From an uncultured Ulvibacter sp. (GTDB lineage: Bacteria; Bacteroidota; Bacteroidia; Flavobacteriales; Flavobacteriaceae), in NCBI GenBank assembly GCA_938083445.1, contig CALKCP010000015.1:62001-126000 (forward strand): a stretch of 64,000 bases of DNA, in the 5' to 3' direction. The notes under the pieces were generated by a model. The model was not told where the DNA came from. It was given only the letters and a program-made list of their open reading frames with translations, and did no database searches. Shown one piece after another: positions 9,482-19,444 of the stretch (position 1 is the stretch's first letter; each line of letters starts with the position of its first letter). A program made the translations under genes and the position numbers.

Positions 9482-9877
9482 TTAATTTGTGACCATTCTT
9501 GGATCCATTTTCTTCCAAGTGTTCACATTTGATATTCTAGAATCCACATAGGTAACTTCTTTCTGAATGGATCCCTGATAAAAATTCCAAGTACCCACTT
9601 TCTCTCCATCGTTGTAGTTAGCAATTGCAGTTTTATTGCCTTGCCCATCATAACTAACCCACTCTCCATGTAATTTATTCTCTTCTGTATAAAATCCGGT
9701 TTGCGCTACAATCCCATTTTGATGAAATAATGTTGCTTCGATAAGACCATTATTCAAAACATATGCATCTTTTTTACAAACCGTTTTGCTCTTGCATGTT
9801 GTTTTGATTTTACAACTCTGGCCAACTATGATATTTGTTGACAACAATACTACTACGACTAAAATAAGTCTTTTCAT
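9482..9877 (-). CDS. Exported YwqK/MORN-type repeat protein
   Basis: The protein begins with a signal peptide (MKRLILVVVVLLSTNIIVGQ) followed by a Cys/Lys-rich stretch (SCKIKTTCKSKTVCKK, four Cys). It then has about three MORN-like repeats of the form NG...G.Y.EENKLHGEWVSYD, GNKTAIANYNDGEKVGTWNFY and a last partial unit. YwqK in Bacillus was described as an antitoxin, but most Bacteroidota members are exported repeat proteins of unknown role, and no toxin gene lies next to this one. It is 131 aa and monocistronic, with its own terminator. Confidence 0.75.
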   Translation of the reverse strand: MKRLILVVVVLLSTNIIVGQSCKIKTTCKSKTVCKKDAYVLNNGLIEATLFHQNGIVAQTGFYTEENKLHGEWVSYDGQGNKTAIANYNDGEKVGTWNFYQGSIQKEVTYVDSRISNVNTWKKMDPRMVTN

Positions 9878-10248
9878 AACCGAATAATTTTGGGGTTTCT
9901 TAACCCAAATATACGTATATGTTAACTATTACGAAACTATTTCTTAACCTTAATTTTACATTGAGGAGTTAGACTACTTGTTTTGAGGCTTTTAGATTTA
10001 GTGATTTTATATTACGATTCTACCGTTTAATTAATGTTTTTTTAATAATCTCTTTACAATTACACTACATAAGTATCTTTCCTTTGTAAGGTACTTTATA
10101 AATCGTTTGGTTTTTGTCGACTAGATTCAAAAGTACGTAGCTGCCTCTCTCGAGGCAGTTTTTTTTTGAACTAAAGATAACAATTAGGAAACATTAAGTT
10201 AACATTGGTTTTATTTATTTGCGGTGACAAAAACTTAAAACGATTTTA
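9878..10248. other. 371-bp intergenic region with a stand-alone terminator
   Basis: This AT-rich gap lies between the divergent YwqK-like and porin genes. No convincing ORF was seen. It holds one clear structure, the hairpin-plus-T-tract at 10141-10167, and upstream of it the string TTCCTTTG (10079-10086), one mismatch from the Bacteroidota -7 consensus TAnnTTTG. A second near-consensus box, TTTATTTG (10214-10221), could drive the porin itself. Confidence 0.5.
10141..10167 (+). terminator. Rho-independent terminator upstream of the porin gene
   Basis: A 7-bp stem (CTGCCTC, TCTC loop, GAGGCAG) is followed directly by nine T residues. There is no plus-strand gene upstream for it to terminate, since the neighbour at 9482-9877 runs the other way. 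It therefore ends either a short non-coding RNA or a leader of the porin transcript. Confidence 0.85.
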
Positions 10249-11448
10249 ATGAAATTCAATTCTATTCTCATAGTAGCGATATTATGCTTCGCTTTTAACG
10301 CGAATTCTCAAGAAATAAGTGACACTACATTTGGCAAGGGACTTATTAATTTTACCGCAAAAGACAGTTCCTTTAGTATAAAATTTGCTCCTAGGTTTCA
10401 ATTTAGAGCAAATACGGCATGGCTTCACGACGGAAATCAATATGGAGAGCCCCAACAAAATTTTTTAATTCGAAGAGCCCGTTTAAAATTTGATGGTTTT
10501 GCTTACAGCCCAAAAATTAAGTTTAAACTGGAACTCGGTTTATCCAATCGAGATATTTCAGGAGCCAATGAATTCAACAATAATAGTCCAAGGTATATAC
10601 TGGATGCTGTGATTATGTGGAACTTTTATGAGAACTTCGAACTCTGGGCAGGGCAAACGAAACTTCCCGGAAATGTCGAACGTGTAGTTTCTTCCGCCAA
10701 CCTTCAATTAATTGATCGTTCTATATTAAATAGCAAGTTTAATATAGATAGGGATATTGGGTTCCAATTAAGGCATTTCATTAAGGTAGGCGAAAAATTT
10801 ATTGTTAGAGAAAAAATCGCTCTATCTCAAGGGGAAGGAAGAAATGTTACCGTTGGCAACATAGGAGGACTTCAATATACTGGGCGTGTCGAACTTCTGC
10901 CCTTTGGATTCTTTAAGTCAAAGGGAGATTATTCTCAAGGTGATCTTAAGCGTGAACCGAAACCGAAGTTGATGGTGGGAGCGACCTATGATTTAAATAA
11001 CGATGCGGTACGTACCAGAAGCAATTCAGGCCTCTACATGGTCACAGAAAACGGCTTTTATCAAACCAATATCACTACTATATTTGTTGATGGAATGTTT
11101 AAATACAAAGGTTTTGCCTTTATGGGAGAATATGCAAATAGAGAAGCTGATGCCCCAATTGCAGTTGAAGAAGACGGCACAGCAACTGGAGCCAGGGTGT
11201 TGGAAGGAGATGCATTTAACTTCCAAGCAAGTTATTTATTAAAAAGCAATTATGAGTTTACCGGACGCTATTCTACTATTAATTATTACGAAGCATCCAA
11301 TACCAGTGATAATGATCAGTATACTTTCGGTATTAGTAAATATGTTGTTGGTCATAAACTGAAAGTGCAGACGGATTTTACATATAATGAACGCAACAAC
11401 GAGAAAGACTTTTTAATGTGGAGGCTAGGTTTCGACCTTCATTTTTAA
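10249..11448 (+). CDS. Phosphate-selective porin (OprO/OprP family)
   Basis: This outer-membrane channel has a signal peptide (MKFNSILIVAILCFAFNANSQ), an N-terminal strand region with the family-like FAPRFQFRANTAW and FLIRRARLKFDGFAYSPKIKFKLELG, and a C terminus ending WRLGFDLHF with terminal Phe, as expected for an outer-membrane barrel. The length is 399 aa. A PiT phosphate transporter follows 66 bp downstream, so the pair would carry phosphate across the outer and then the inner membrane. Bacteroidota members of this family are not all proven to be phosphate-selective; the neighbour supports it here. Confidence 0.9.
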   Translation: MKFNSILIVAILCFAFNANSQEISDTTFGKGLINFTAKDSSFSIKFAPRFQFRANTAWLHDGNQYGEPQQNFLIRRARLKFDGFAYSPKIKFKLELGLSNRDISGANEFNNNSPRYILDAVIMWNFYENFELWAGQTKLPGNVERVVSSANLQLIDRSILNSKFNIDRDIGFQLRHFIKVGEKFIVREKIALSQGEGRNVTVGNIGGLQYTGRVELLPFGFFKSKGDYSQGDLKREPKPKLMVGATYDLNNDAVRTRSNSGLYMVTENGFYQTNITTIFVDGMFKYKGFAFMGEYANREADAPIAVEEDGTATGARVLEGDAFNFQASYLLKSNYEFTGRYSTINYYEASNTSDNDQYTFGISKYVVGHKLKVQTDFTYNERNNEKDFLMWRLGFDLHF

Positions 11449-11514
11449 TAACAATTTAGTAACAAATGAATCGCATTAAAATGAGACATTTACAAAACAA
11501 TAACAAAGTATATT

Positions 11515-13755
11515 ATGGATAATATTTACATCTTAATGTTAGTTGCGCTAGGAGTATTAGCAATAGCCGATTTGGTAGTTGGGGTTAGCAACGATGCCGT
11601 GAACTTCTTAAACTCAGCAATTGGCTCGAAAGCCATTTCTTTTAAGACAATTATGATTGTCGCCAGTTTAGGTATCGCCTTTGGGGCCTTATCATCAAGT
11701 GGAATGATGGAAGTGGCCCGTAAAGGGATTTTTGTGCCGGGAGAATTCTATTTTAATGAAATCATGATTATTTTCATGGCGGTTATGATTACCGACATCC
11801 TCTTGCTCGACTTTTTTAACACCCTTGGAATGCCAACTTCAACTACAGTTTCAATCGTATTTGAACTTTTGGGAGCAGCAGTTGTTATGTCTTTGATAAA
11901 GATAAGTGCTTCAGACACCGAAACTTTCGCAGACCTTTCGCGTTATATAAATACAGAGAAAGCTACAGAGATTATCCTTGGAATTTTACTCTCGGTAGTG
12001 GTTGCCTTTTCAGTGGGTGCATTTATACAATATGTTTCTCGACTCTTACTATCTTTTCATTTTGAGAAAAAGGCGGCATGGGTAGGAAATCTTTTTGGAG
12101 GAATAGCTGCAACAGCCATTACCTATTTTATCTTCATTAAAGGCTTAAAGGGAACAACACTTATTCCTAGTGATTTTAAAGAGTTTGTGTTTTCAAATAC
12201 CGCGACAATAGTTGCCATAAGTTTTGTAATATGGACTGCAATATCTACGTTATTGAATACCTTTTTTAAAGTGAATGTCTACAAATTCATTATTCTGATT
12301 GGAACCTTTGCCATTGCGATGGCTTTTGCAGGGAACGACTTGGTGAACTTTATTGGGGTTCCCATAGCGGCACTGCAATCGTACGAGGCTTGGTCAATTT
12401 CTGGCGTTGCTGCTGAGGCATTCAGCATGGAGGTTATGGGGAAAAAAGTACCCACACCAACCTTGCTATTATTTATAGCGGGTATGGTCATGGTTCTGAC
12501 TCTAATTTTTTCTAAAAAAGCAAAAGGGGTACTTAAAACCTCTATAGATTTATCCAGTCAGGACTCTGTTAAAGAACGCTTTCAACCAAACTTTTTATCG
12601 AGAGGAGTTGTAAGATTAGCTATTGGAACATCAAACATGTTTTCTGCCGTAATTCCAGCTTCGAGTCAACGAAGTATAGAAAAACAATTTGAGAAACTAA
12701 AAGTCGATGTAGTAAAAGGAGAAGACGCGCCCGCTTTTGACATGGTTCGTGCAGCTGTAAATTTAATGGTTGCGAGTATTCTTATTTCTATTGCGACTTC
12801 TATGAAATTACCTTTATCAACTACCTACGTTACCTTTATGGTTGCCATGGGTACTTCTTTGGCAGATAGAGCATGGGGAAGTGAAAGTGCTGTGTACCGT
12901 GTTGCAGGAGTGTTAAATGTGATAGGAGGATGGTTCTTTACGGCATTCATAGCCTTTATATCGGCAGGTATTATCGCGTACATCATTTTCTTAGGAAAAG
13001 GTGTCGCTATTGCCATATTATTATTAGTAACCTTGGCCCTATTAATTCGAAATTACTTATCCTACAAAAACAAAAATGGGGTGAAAATTGACTCCGCTAC
13101 TTTAAAGAAATCTGAAAGCAGCACCGTTCAAGGGATCATTTCTGAAAGTGCCGAAAATATATCAAGCGTTGTGCAGCGCACGAATAAAATTTATCACGAT
13201 GTGCTTAGCGGTTTGGCCAAAGAAGACTTGAATAAGCTTAAAAAAAGCAAAAAAGGCATAGAGAAATTAGACTCAGAGATAGAGGAACTAAGAGACAACA
13301 TCTTTTATTTCATAAAAAATCTTGACGATACTAGTGTTCGAGGGAGTACTTTTTACATTATTATTTTAGGCTACTTAACAGATGTCGCGCAGTCTTTAGA
13401 GTTCATTTCTAAGAAAAGTTATAAGCATATAAATAACAATCATAAGGCTTTAAAATTTAATCAGATTAAAGACTTACAAGAGATTAACATCTCTTTCGAT
13501 CACCTTTTAGGTGATATAGTTTCCATATTTCACAATCAAGAATTTGAGAAACTCGAAGACATTTTAGCGAGAAAAGACAAGGTTTTTGAGGATATCTCTA
13601 CGATGATTGAAAAGCAAATTCAGAGAACTAGGACGGAAGAATCTAGTCCTAAAAATACAACACTTTACTTTAGTTTATTGTTGGAAACCAGAGATCTGGT
13701 TACCGCATTAATTAACTTGATAGACGAGTATTACAACAGTTATAAGAAAAACTAA
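11515..13755 (+). CDS. Inorganic phosphate transporter, PiT family, with PhoU-like cytoplasmic tail
   Basis: This inner-membrane low-affinity phosphate symporter carries the duplicated PiT signature: GVSNDAVNFLNSAIGSKA at residues 23-40 and GNDLVNFIGVP near 270. About ten to twelve membrane segments fill residues 1-520. The last 210 or so residues are hydrophilic and helical (ESAENISSVVQRTNKIYHD..., GIEKLDSEIEELRDN) and resemble a PhoU-type domain, which is usually a separate gene. At 746 aa it is longer than a plain PiT protein. It follows the porin by 66 bp and ends at a strong terminator, so the two probably form one phosphate-uptake operon. Confidence 0.92.
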   Translation: MDNIYILMLVALGVLAIADLVVGVSNDAVNFLNSAIGSKAISFKTIMIVASLGIAFGALSSSGMMEVARKGIFVPGEFYFNEIMIIFMAVMITDILLLDFFNTLGMPTSTTVSIVFELLGAAVVMSLIKISASDTETFADLSRYINTEKATEIILGILLSVVVAFSVGAFIQYVSRLLLSFHFEKKAAWVGNLFGGIAATAITYFIFIKGLKGTTLIPSDFKEFVFSNTATIVAISFVIWTAISTLLNTFFKVNVYKFIILIGTFAIAMAFAGNDLVNFIGVPIAALQSYEAWSISGVAAEAFSMEVMGKKVPTPTLLLFIAGMVMVLTLIFSKKAKGVLKTSIDLSSQDSVKERFQPNFLSRGVVRLAIGTSNMFSAVIPASSQRSIEKQFEKLKVDVVKGEDAPAFDMVRAAVNLMVASILISIATSMKLPLSTTYVTFMVAMGTSLADRAWGSESAVYRVAGVLNVIGGWFFTAFIAFISAGIIAYIIFLGKGVAIAILLLVTLALLIRNYLSYKNKNGVKIDSATLKKSESSTVQGIISESAENISSVVQRTNKIYHDVLSGLAKEDLNKLKKSKKGIEKLDSEIEELRDNIFYFIKNLDDTSVRGSTFYIIILGYLTDVAQSLEFISKKSYKHINNNHKALKFNQIKDLQEINISFDHLLGDIVSIFHNQEFEKLEDILARKDKVFEDISTMIEKQIQRTRTEESSPKNTTLYFSLLLETRDLVTALINLIDEYYNSYKKN

Positions 13756-13767
13756 ACGGTCTCTTCA

Positions 13768-13815
13768 TTTTAAACTAAAAAAGGAAGGCTTTCGCCTTCC
13801 TTTTTTAGTTTAAAA
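13768..13815. terminator. Strong bidirectional terminator between the PiT transporter and nrdA
   Basis: This is a perfect 22-bp inverted repeat around a TTTC loop, with the core AAAAAAGGAAGGC / GCCTTCCTTTTTT. The A and T runs on both sides make it work for both convergent genes. Confidence 0.95.
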
Positions 13816-13827
13816 TACTAGTTAATG

Positions 13828-16281
13828 TTACGATCCACACATTAAGCAATCATCATCAGGATCCCCATTTTTATTTTTATCTAACAACTCACGTAGCTCT
13901 TGAGGCGTCATTGGCTTATGTGATTCTGTCGACACGTTGTCGGCATCAACAGCCGTTTTTACAGCCACAGCAGGTGCGGAAACCGCAGCGACCGGTGCTT
14001 TCTTCTCTTTCTTCACTTCAGTCTTTAATGTGAACTTAATAGCATCTACAGCACTCTTCGTTCTTAGGTAGTACATTCCTGTTTTAAGTCCACTCTTCCA
14101 CGCGTAGAAATGCATCGATGTCAACTTGGCATAATTTGCGTTTTCCATAAATAGGTTCAACGACTGAGATTGATCAATAAAATAGCCTCTATGACGAGAC
14201 ATATCGATTATATCTTTCATGCTCAACTCCCAAACAGTTTTGTAAAGCTCTTTCAATTCCTGTGGAATATCTACCCCCTGAACAGAACCATTGGCCCGCA
14301 TAATTTCTTCCTTTAAATCATCATTCCAAAGTCCTAGACCCACTAGATCTTCAAGTAAATGTTTATTAACAACAATGAATTCACCGGACAGAACGCGCCT
14401 GGTGTAAATATTGGAAGTATATGGCTCAAACGCCTCGTTATTCCCTAGAATTTGTGAGGTCGATGCAGTTGGCATTGGTGCTACTAGCAACGAATTACGA
14501 ACTCCGTGTTTCTTGATACTCTTTCTTAGTTTTCCCCAATCCCAGCGACCACTCAACTCACTATCTTCCAATCCCCATAGGTTATGTTGAAATAAGCCTT
14601 CAGAAATTGGTGAGCCCTTGTAGCTTTGGTAAACACCATCAACTTTCGCTTCTTCCATAGAAGCGGTTAATGCTGCAAAATATAAGGTTTCAAAAATCTC
14701 CTGATTCACTTTCTGAGCTTCATCACAGGTAAACGGCAATCGCATCATAATAAAAGCATCCGCTAGGCCTTGGATTCCTAATCCAACAGGACGGTGACGC
14801 ATATTAGAGTTTTCTGCTTCTTTAACTGGATAGTAATTTCTATCAATAACACAGTTTAAGTTTTTGGTAACTCGTTTGGTAACTCGAAATAATTCATCAT
14901 GATCAAAAGCGCCATTTTTGACAAACATTGGCAAGGCTATAGATGCGAGGTTACATACTGCAACTTCATCTGGAGATGTGTACTCCATAATTTCGGTACA
15001 CAAGTTGGACGAGCGAATAGTTCCTAAATTCTTTTGGTTACTCTTTCTATTTGCAGCGTCTTTGTAGAGCATGTATGGTGTTCCCGTTTCAATTTGAGAT
15101 TCCATGATTTTCTCCCAAAGCTCTCTTGCCCTGATTTTTTTTCTTCCTTTATCTTCAGATTCGTATTTGTGGTATAGGATATCAAATTCTTCTCCGTGGC
15201 AGTCAAAAAGACCTGGACATTCGTTCGGGCACATCAATGTCCATTCGGCATCATCTTGCACACGCTTCATAAACAAATCTGGAATCCACATCGCATAAAA
15301 CAAGTCACGCGCTCTCATCTCTTCTTTTCCAGTATTTTTCTTTAAGTCTAGAAAATCAAAAATATCGGCATGCCATGGCTCCACATAAATTGCGAAAGAA
15401 CCTTTACGTTTCCCTCCTCCTTGATCTACATAACGCGCTGTGTCATTAAAAACACGAAGCATAGGAACAATCCCGTTAGATGTTCCATTTGTTCCAGAAA
15501 TATAGGATCCTGTGGCTCGAACATTATGAATAGACAATCCTATTCCACCGGCAGATTGTGAAATTTTAGCTGTCTGCTTCAGGGTATCATAAATACCATC
15601 AATGCTATCATCTTGCATTGCTAATAAAAAGCAAGAAGACATCTGTGGCTTTGGTGTTCCACTATTAAACAGTGTTGGCGTTGCATGGGTAAAGAACTTC
15701 TTCGACATTAATTCGTAGGTTTCTTTTACCGATTCCAAATCATCTAAATGTATTCCCACTGAAACACGCATTAACATATGTTGAGGCCGCTCAGCAATAT
15801 TTCCGTTTAGTTTCAGTAAATAAGAACGCTCTAATGTTTTAAACCCAAAATAATCGTACCCAAAATCACGATTATAGATGATGGTAGAATCCAAATCATC
15901 TGCATTATCCATAATCACCTTGTAGACCTCTTCGCTCAATAAAGGGGCGTCTTTTCCAGTACGAGGATTTACATACGTGTATAAATCTTCCATTACTTCG
16001 GAAAAGGATTTTTTAGTATTCTTATGCAAGTTAGAAACTGAAATCCGCGCTGCCAATCGGGCATAATCGGGATGTGAAGTAGTCATCGTAGCCGAAACCT
16101 CAGCAGCTAAATTGTCCAATTCACTAGTAGTTACTCCATCATACAACCCTTCAATAACCCTCATTGAAATTTTTAGCGGATCAACCAATTCGTTTAAACC
16201 ATAGCAGAGCTTGCGCACTCTTGCTGTAATTTTGTCGAACATAATTGGTTCTTTGCGGCCGTCTCTTTTTACTACATTCAT
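13828..16281 (-). CDS. nrdA: Class I ribonucleoside-diphosphate reductase, large (alpha) subunit
   Basis: This subunit reduces ribonucleotides to deoxyribonucleotides together with the beta subunit encoded upstream. An ATP-cone lies at residues 1-90 ([18 protein letters not shown]), followed by the ten-stranded barrel with the active-site Cys in [22 protein letters not shown] and [18 protein letters not shown]. It ends with the redox pair CLMCGS. The region just before the tail (residues about 760-795) is an Ala/Val/Lys-rich linker typical of the flexible C terminus. It follows nrdB by 127 bp in the same direction and is probably co-transcribed with it. The terminator at 13768-13815 closes the unit. 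Confidence 0.97.
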   Translation of the reverse strand: MNVVKRDGRKEPIMFDKITARVRKLCYGLNELVDPLKISMRVIEGLYDGVTTSELDNLAAEVSATMTTSHPDYARLAARISVSNLHKNTKKSFSEVMEDLYTYVNPRTGKDAPLLSEEVYKVIMDNADDLDSTIIYNRDFGYDYFGFKTLERSYLLKLNGNIAERPQHMLMRVSVGIHLDDLESVKETYELMSKKFFTHATPTLFNSGTPKPQMSSCFLLAMQDDSIDGIYDTLKQTAKISQSAGGIGLSIHNVRATGSYISGTNGTSNGIVPMLRVFNDTARYVDQGGGKRKGSFAIYVEPWHADIFDFLDLKKNTGKEEMRARDLFYAMWIPDLFMKRVQDDAEWTLMCPNECPGLFDCHGEEFDILYHKYESEDKGRKKIRARELWEKIMESQIETGTPYMLYKDAANRKSNQKNLGTIRSSNLCTEIMEYTSPDEVAVCNLASIALPMFVKNGAFDHDELFRVTKRVTKNLNCVIDRNYYPVKEAENSNMRHRPVGLGIQGLADAFIMMRLPFTCDEAQKVNQEIFETLYFAALTASMEEAKVDGVYQSYKGSPISEGLFQHNLWGLEDSELSGRWDWGKLRKSIKKHGVRNSLLVAPMPTASTSQILGNNEAFEPYTSNIYTRRVLSGEFIVVNKHLLEDLVGLGLWNDDLKEEIMRANGSVQGVDIPQELKELYKTVWELSMKDIIDMSRHRGYFIDQSQSLNLFMENANYAKLTSMHFYAWKSGLKTGMYYLRTKSAVDAIKFTLKTEVKKEKKAPVAAVSAPAVAVKTAVDADNVSTESHKPMTPQELRELLDKNKNGDPDDDCLMCGS

Positions 16282-16408
16282 GGGTTTTGGTTTTTGCGGT
16301 TATTAGGTCTGCGATTATTCGGTTTTGTGTGAACTGACGAAGCAAGTAAATTGCAACTTTCACACAATCAATTAAATAGGTATTTATTTGCCAGCGGCGG
16401 AAACAGGT

Positions 16409-17386
16409 TTAGAAATCTGCGTCGAAGCTAATTTTATTCGACTCTTTATCGGTGTTAGTGACACCCGCTTTTTGGTACTCAGCAACGCGTTTTTCAAAGA
16501 AATTGGTCTTTCCTTGAAGCGAGATCATATCCATAAAGTCAAACGGGTTCTTGGTATTATACACTTTTTCACATTGCAGTTCAGACAATAAGCGATCTGT
16601 TACAAACTCCAAATATTGTGTCATTAAGTTTGAATTCATCCCTATAAGACTCGCAGGAAGTGACTCTGTAATGAATTCACGCTCTATATCTAATGCATCC
16701 ACAATAATTTCCTTGATCCGATCTTTTGGCACCTTATTGATGAGGTGATGGTTATGCAAATGCACTGCAAAATCACAATGAACGCCTTCATCCCTTGATA
16801 TCAATTCATTTGAAAAGGTTAGTCCTGGCATCAATCCGCGTTTTTTCAACCAGAAGATAGAACAAAACGCGCCAGAGAAGAAAATACCTTCAACGGCAGC
16901 AAATGCTATAAGTCGTTCTGCAAAACTTGGACTATCGATCCACTTAAGGGCCCAATCTGCCTTCTTTTTTATTGCAGGAAAATTATCAAGTGCATTAAAA
17001 AGCAAGTCTTTCTCTTTATCATCCTTTACGTATGTATCTATTAACAACGAATAGGTTTCACTATGTATATTTTCCATCATGATTTGAAATCCATAAAAGA
17101 ATTTCGCCTCACTGTATTGCACTTCATTTACAAAGTTTTCAGCTAGATTTTCATTTACAATTCCATCTGAAGCTGCGAAAAAGGCAAGAATATGTTTAAC
17201 GAAATAACGCTCATCCGCATTCAATTTTGTAGACCAATCAGTAAGATCTTGGTGAAGGTCAATTTCTTCTGCCGTCCAAAAACTTGCTTCCGATTTTTTA
17301 TACCACTCCCAGATATCATGGTGCTCTATTGGAAAAATTACAAATCTATTATCATTTTTCTCTAATATTGGCTCTACACTACTCAT
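16409..17386 (-). CDS. nrdB: Class I ribonucleoside-diphosphate reductase, small (beta) subunit
   Basis: This ferritin-like diiron subunit generates the radical used by NrdA. It is 325 aa. Metal-ligand segments are visible as [25 protein letters not shown] and [20 protein letters not shown], and the radical Tyr is probably in [14 protein letters not shown]. The gene precedes nrdA by 127 bp. The string CATATTTG on the minus strand (17436-17443), one base from the TAnnTTTG consensus, is a candidate promoter 50 bp upstream. No clear NrdR box was found by eye. Confidence 0.96.
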   Translation of the reverse strand: MSSVEPILEKNDNRFVIFPIEHHDIWEWYKKSEASFWTAEEIDLHQDLTDWSTKLNADERYFVKHILAFFAASDGIVNENLAENFVNEVQYSEAKFFYGFQIMMENIHSETYSLLIDTYVKDDKEKDLLFNALDNFPAIKKKADWALKWIDSPSFAERLIAFAAVEGIFFSGAFCSIFWLKKRGLMPGLTFSNELISRDEGVHCDFAVHLHNHHLINKVPKDRIKEIIVDALDIEREFITESLPASLIGMNSNLMTQYLEFVTDRLLSELQCEKVYNTKNPFDFMDMISLQGKTNFFEKRVAEYQKAGVTNTDKESNKISFDADF

Positions 17387-17933
17387 TCTTGTTTTGCTTT
17401 TGATGTTAAAATAATTCGGGATGACTTGGGACTAACAAATATGATTAATTTAATGAGTCTTTACGATGAATTACAATTTAGGTTTTCAACAAAGTTTTCA
17501 ACACTTGTATTTTATACGGTTCTTATTGTTTTGTTAAACACAATGCCTAAATACTTGATTTTCAGATATTTGTATTAAGCAAATCTCTTTATAAACAATT
17601 TTTAAAAATACCGTTGATAAGCCATACATCCATCCGTTTTACAGTACTTAGACCGTCTTTTCAGATCTATTTACTCCCATAAAATTTGAACTTTTTCAAC
17701 AAAATAAAAATTAAACTTTTAACATTTTTTAGTTTAAAAAAAGCAGATTTAAAGAAATATAATTTTAAAAAGCGACAAAAGACCAATTAAAAAAATATTT
17801 CCATTTGAAATGAAAATCTTATCACAATAAAAATAGCCCCTTACCTAAAAATGGTTTCTCTACTTTTAATTGTGACAAAGAACGGTTCTCTCTAACAAAA
17901 TTCGAGAAAAGAAATTAGGGTATAACATTTACG
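17387..17933. other. 547-bp very AT-rich gap upstream of nrdB
   Basis: No ORF of convincing quality on either strand. The sequence is markedly A/T-rich with A- and T-runs and two close copies of GTTTTCAACA-like strings at about 17480-17505. It contains the nrdB promoter region at the left end. Nothing else was identified; a non-coding RNA cannot be excluded. Confidence 0.4.
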
Positions 17934-18500
17934 CTATTGAAGCTTTTCAGCTACCTTTTCTAAGGCTGCATACCAATGCACTCCAAACTTTCGGATGAGC
18001 GCCTCTTTCACAAATTTATAAACAGGCACTTTTAAGGATGCCCCTAGGGTGCAGGCGTCGTTACAAATTGGCCATTTGTGGTAATTGACCGCTGCAAATT
18101 CACTATAATCTTGCACTCTTACTGGATATAAATGACAGGAAATAGGTTTTTTAAAATCAATCTCTCCCGCATTAAATGCGTCTTCAATGCCGCAGCTCGC
18201 CGTACCATTTTCAGTAAAGGTAACATAGGCACATTCTTTACCATGCACAAGTGGCGTTTCAAAATCATCCAAATCGGATGTGACATAAGTGCCTTGCGAT
18301 TCAATGGAAGCGATTCCTTCAGGCCTCAAAAAAGACTTCACTTTTGGGTAGATAGCTTCTAAAATTTTTGTTTCTTCTATTGTAACTGGAGCCCCAGCCT
18401 CACCAGAAATACAACATTCACCTTTGCAGGCACCTAAGTTGCACACAAAATCCTTTTCGATAAGGTCTTCAGAAACAATTGTCTTTCCAAGTTGAAACAT
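17934..18500 (-). CDS. DUF3109-family Cys-rich protein
   Basis: The 188-aa product has nine Cys residues, at positions 20, 25, 29, 30, 90, 103, 122, 146 and 150, in the order CNLGACKGECC ... C ... C ... C-HLYP ... CNDAC. This matches DUF3109, a Bacteroidota family related in Cys layout to YkgJ-type putative metal or Fe-S cluster proteins. No signal peptide is seen. The gene is flanked by the 547-bp gap on its downstream side and by marC on the other strand. Binding of a metal or cluster is an inference from the Cys spacing; the reaction is unknown. Confidence 0.85.
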   Translation of the reverse strand: MFQLGKTIVSEDLIEKDFVCNLGACKGECCISGEAGAPVTIEETKILEAIYPKVKSFLRPEGIASIESQGTYVTSDLDDFETPLVHGKECAYVTFTENGTASCGIEDAFNAGEIDFKKPISCHLYPVRVQDYSEFAAVNYHKWPICNDACTLGASLKVPVYKFVKEALIRKFGVHWYAALEKVAEKLQ

Positions 18501-18622
18501 GTGTCAAAGATAAGTCGTTTTAGATTCCAATTCTGAAGAAAATGTAGGATAATTAAATCTCGTGTTTTTATGGAAAACATATCACATTAATACTTAGTTT
18601 TGTAGCCTAATTTCTACGCATT

Positions 18623-19204
18623 ATGAATTTTAATTTAAAAGAAATCGTTACGGCTACCATGATTCTTTTTGCTGTAATTGACATTGTTGGTAATATCCCT
18701 ATCGTTCTGTCTTTACGAAAAAAAGCGGGTCATATTAAATCGGGAAAAGCATCAATCATAGCCGCTATGGTTATGATTATTTTTCTTTTTCTAGGAGAAC
18801 AAATTTTAAGTCTTATTGGAATTAACGTGAATGAATTTGCCGTAGCTGGTGCCTTTATACTTTTTTTTATTGCAATAGAAATGATTTTAGGTATCTCCTT
18901 GTTTAAAGAGGGAGAGACAAACCCAAACCTAGCCACTGTATTCCCATTGGCCTTTCCAATGCTAGCCGGACCGGGCAGCTTGACCACCCTTTTATCTCTT
19001 AGAGCTGAGTATTCAATTGAAAATATTATTATTGCTATTATTGTGAACGTGGTTATCATTTACCTCGTTCTAAAAACATCTGCCCACCTACAAAGGTTTT
19101 TAGGGCAAAATGGAATCGCTGTGATTCAGAAAGTATTTGGAGTAATATTATTGGCTATTGCTGTAAAGTTGTTTACCTCAAATATCCAGGAGTTATTTAA
19201 TTAA
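18623..19204 (+). CDS. MarC-family integral membrane protein
   Basis: This 193-aa protein has six hydrophobic segments and family-typical segments: FAVIDIVGNIPIVLSLRKK near the N terminus, LFKEGETNPNLATVFPLAFPMLAGPGSLTTLL in the middle, and GVILLAIAVKLFTSN at the end. MarC proteins were once thought to confer antibiotic resistance, but this was not borne out and the function is unsettled. A 5-bp hairpin (CCCAC/GTGGG, 19212-19225) separates it from a 65-aa membrane-protein gene 29 bp downstream. Confidence 0.92.
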   Translation: MNFNLKEIVTATMILFAVIDIVGNIPIVLSLRKKAGHIKSGKASIIAAMVMIIFLFLGEQILSLIGINVNEFAVAGAFILFFIAIEMILGISLFKEGETNPNLATVFPLAFPMLAGPGSLTTLLSLRAEYSIENIIIAIIVNVVIIYLVLKTSAHLQRFLGQNGIAVIQKVFGVILLAIAVKLFTSNIQELFN

Positions 19205-19233
19205 ACTAGACCCCACCAAAGTGGGAATGTACT

Positions 19234-19431
19234 ATGAAAATATTTGTTTACGTCCTTATTGCAACAGCCGCTGGCTTGTGCGTCTTTAACATGAGCCTTT
19301 TAAATGCTGACGCCTTATTTGAAGGAGATAGTCTAATTGCTGCAATTGGGGTATTGGCTTCGGCCTGCGTTATTGCGCTTCTTCTTATTTTGCAAACGTC
19401 GCTTAAAATTAAGTCTAAACAGAAAAGATAG
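19234..19431 (+). CDS. Small two-helix membrane protein
   Basis: The 65-aa product has two predicted membrane helices (FVYVLIATAAGLCVFNM and IAAIGVLASACVIALLLILQ) joined by a short acidic loop (DALFEGDS) and ends in a basic tail (KIKSKQKR), suggesting an N- and C-in topology. It lies 29 bp after marC in the same direction and may be co-transcribed with it. I do not recognise a named family. Confidence 0.65.
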   Translation: MKIFVYVLIATAAGLCVFNMSLLNADALFEGDSLIAAIGVLASACVIALLLILQTSLKIKSKQKR

Positions 19432-19444
19432 TTTTTAAAAAGCC

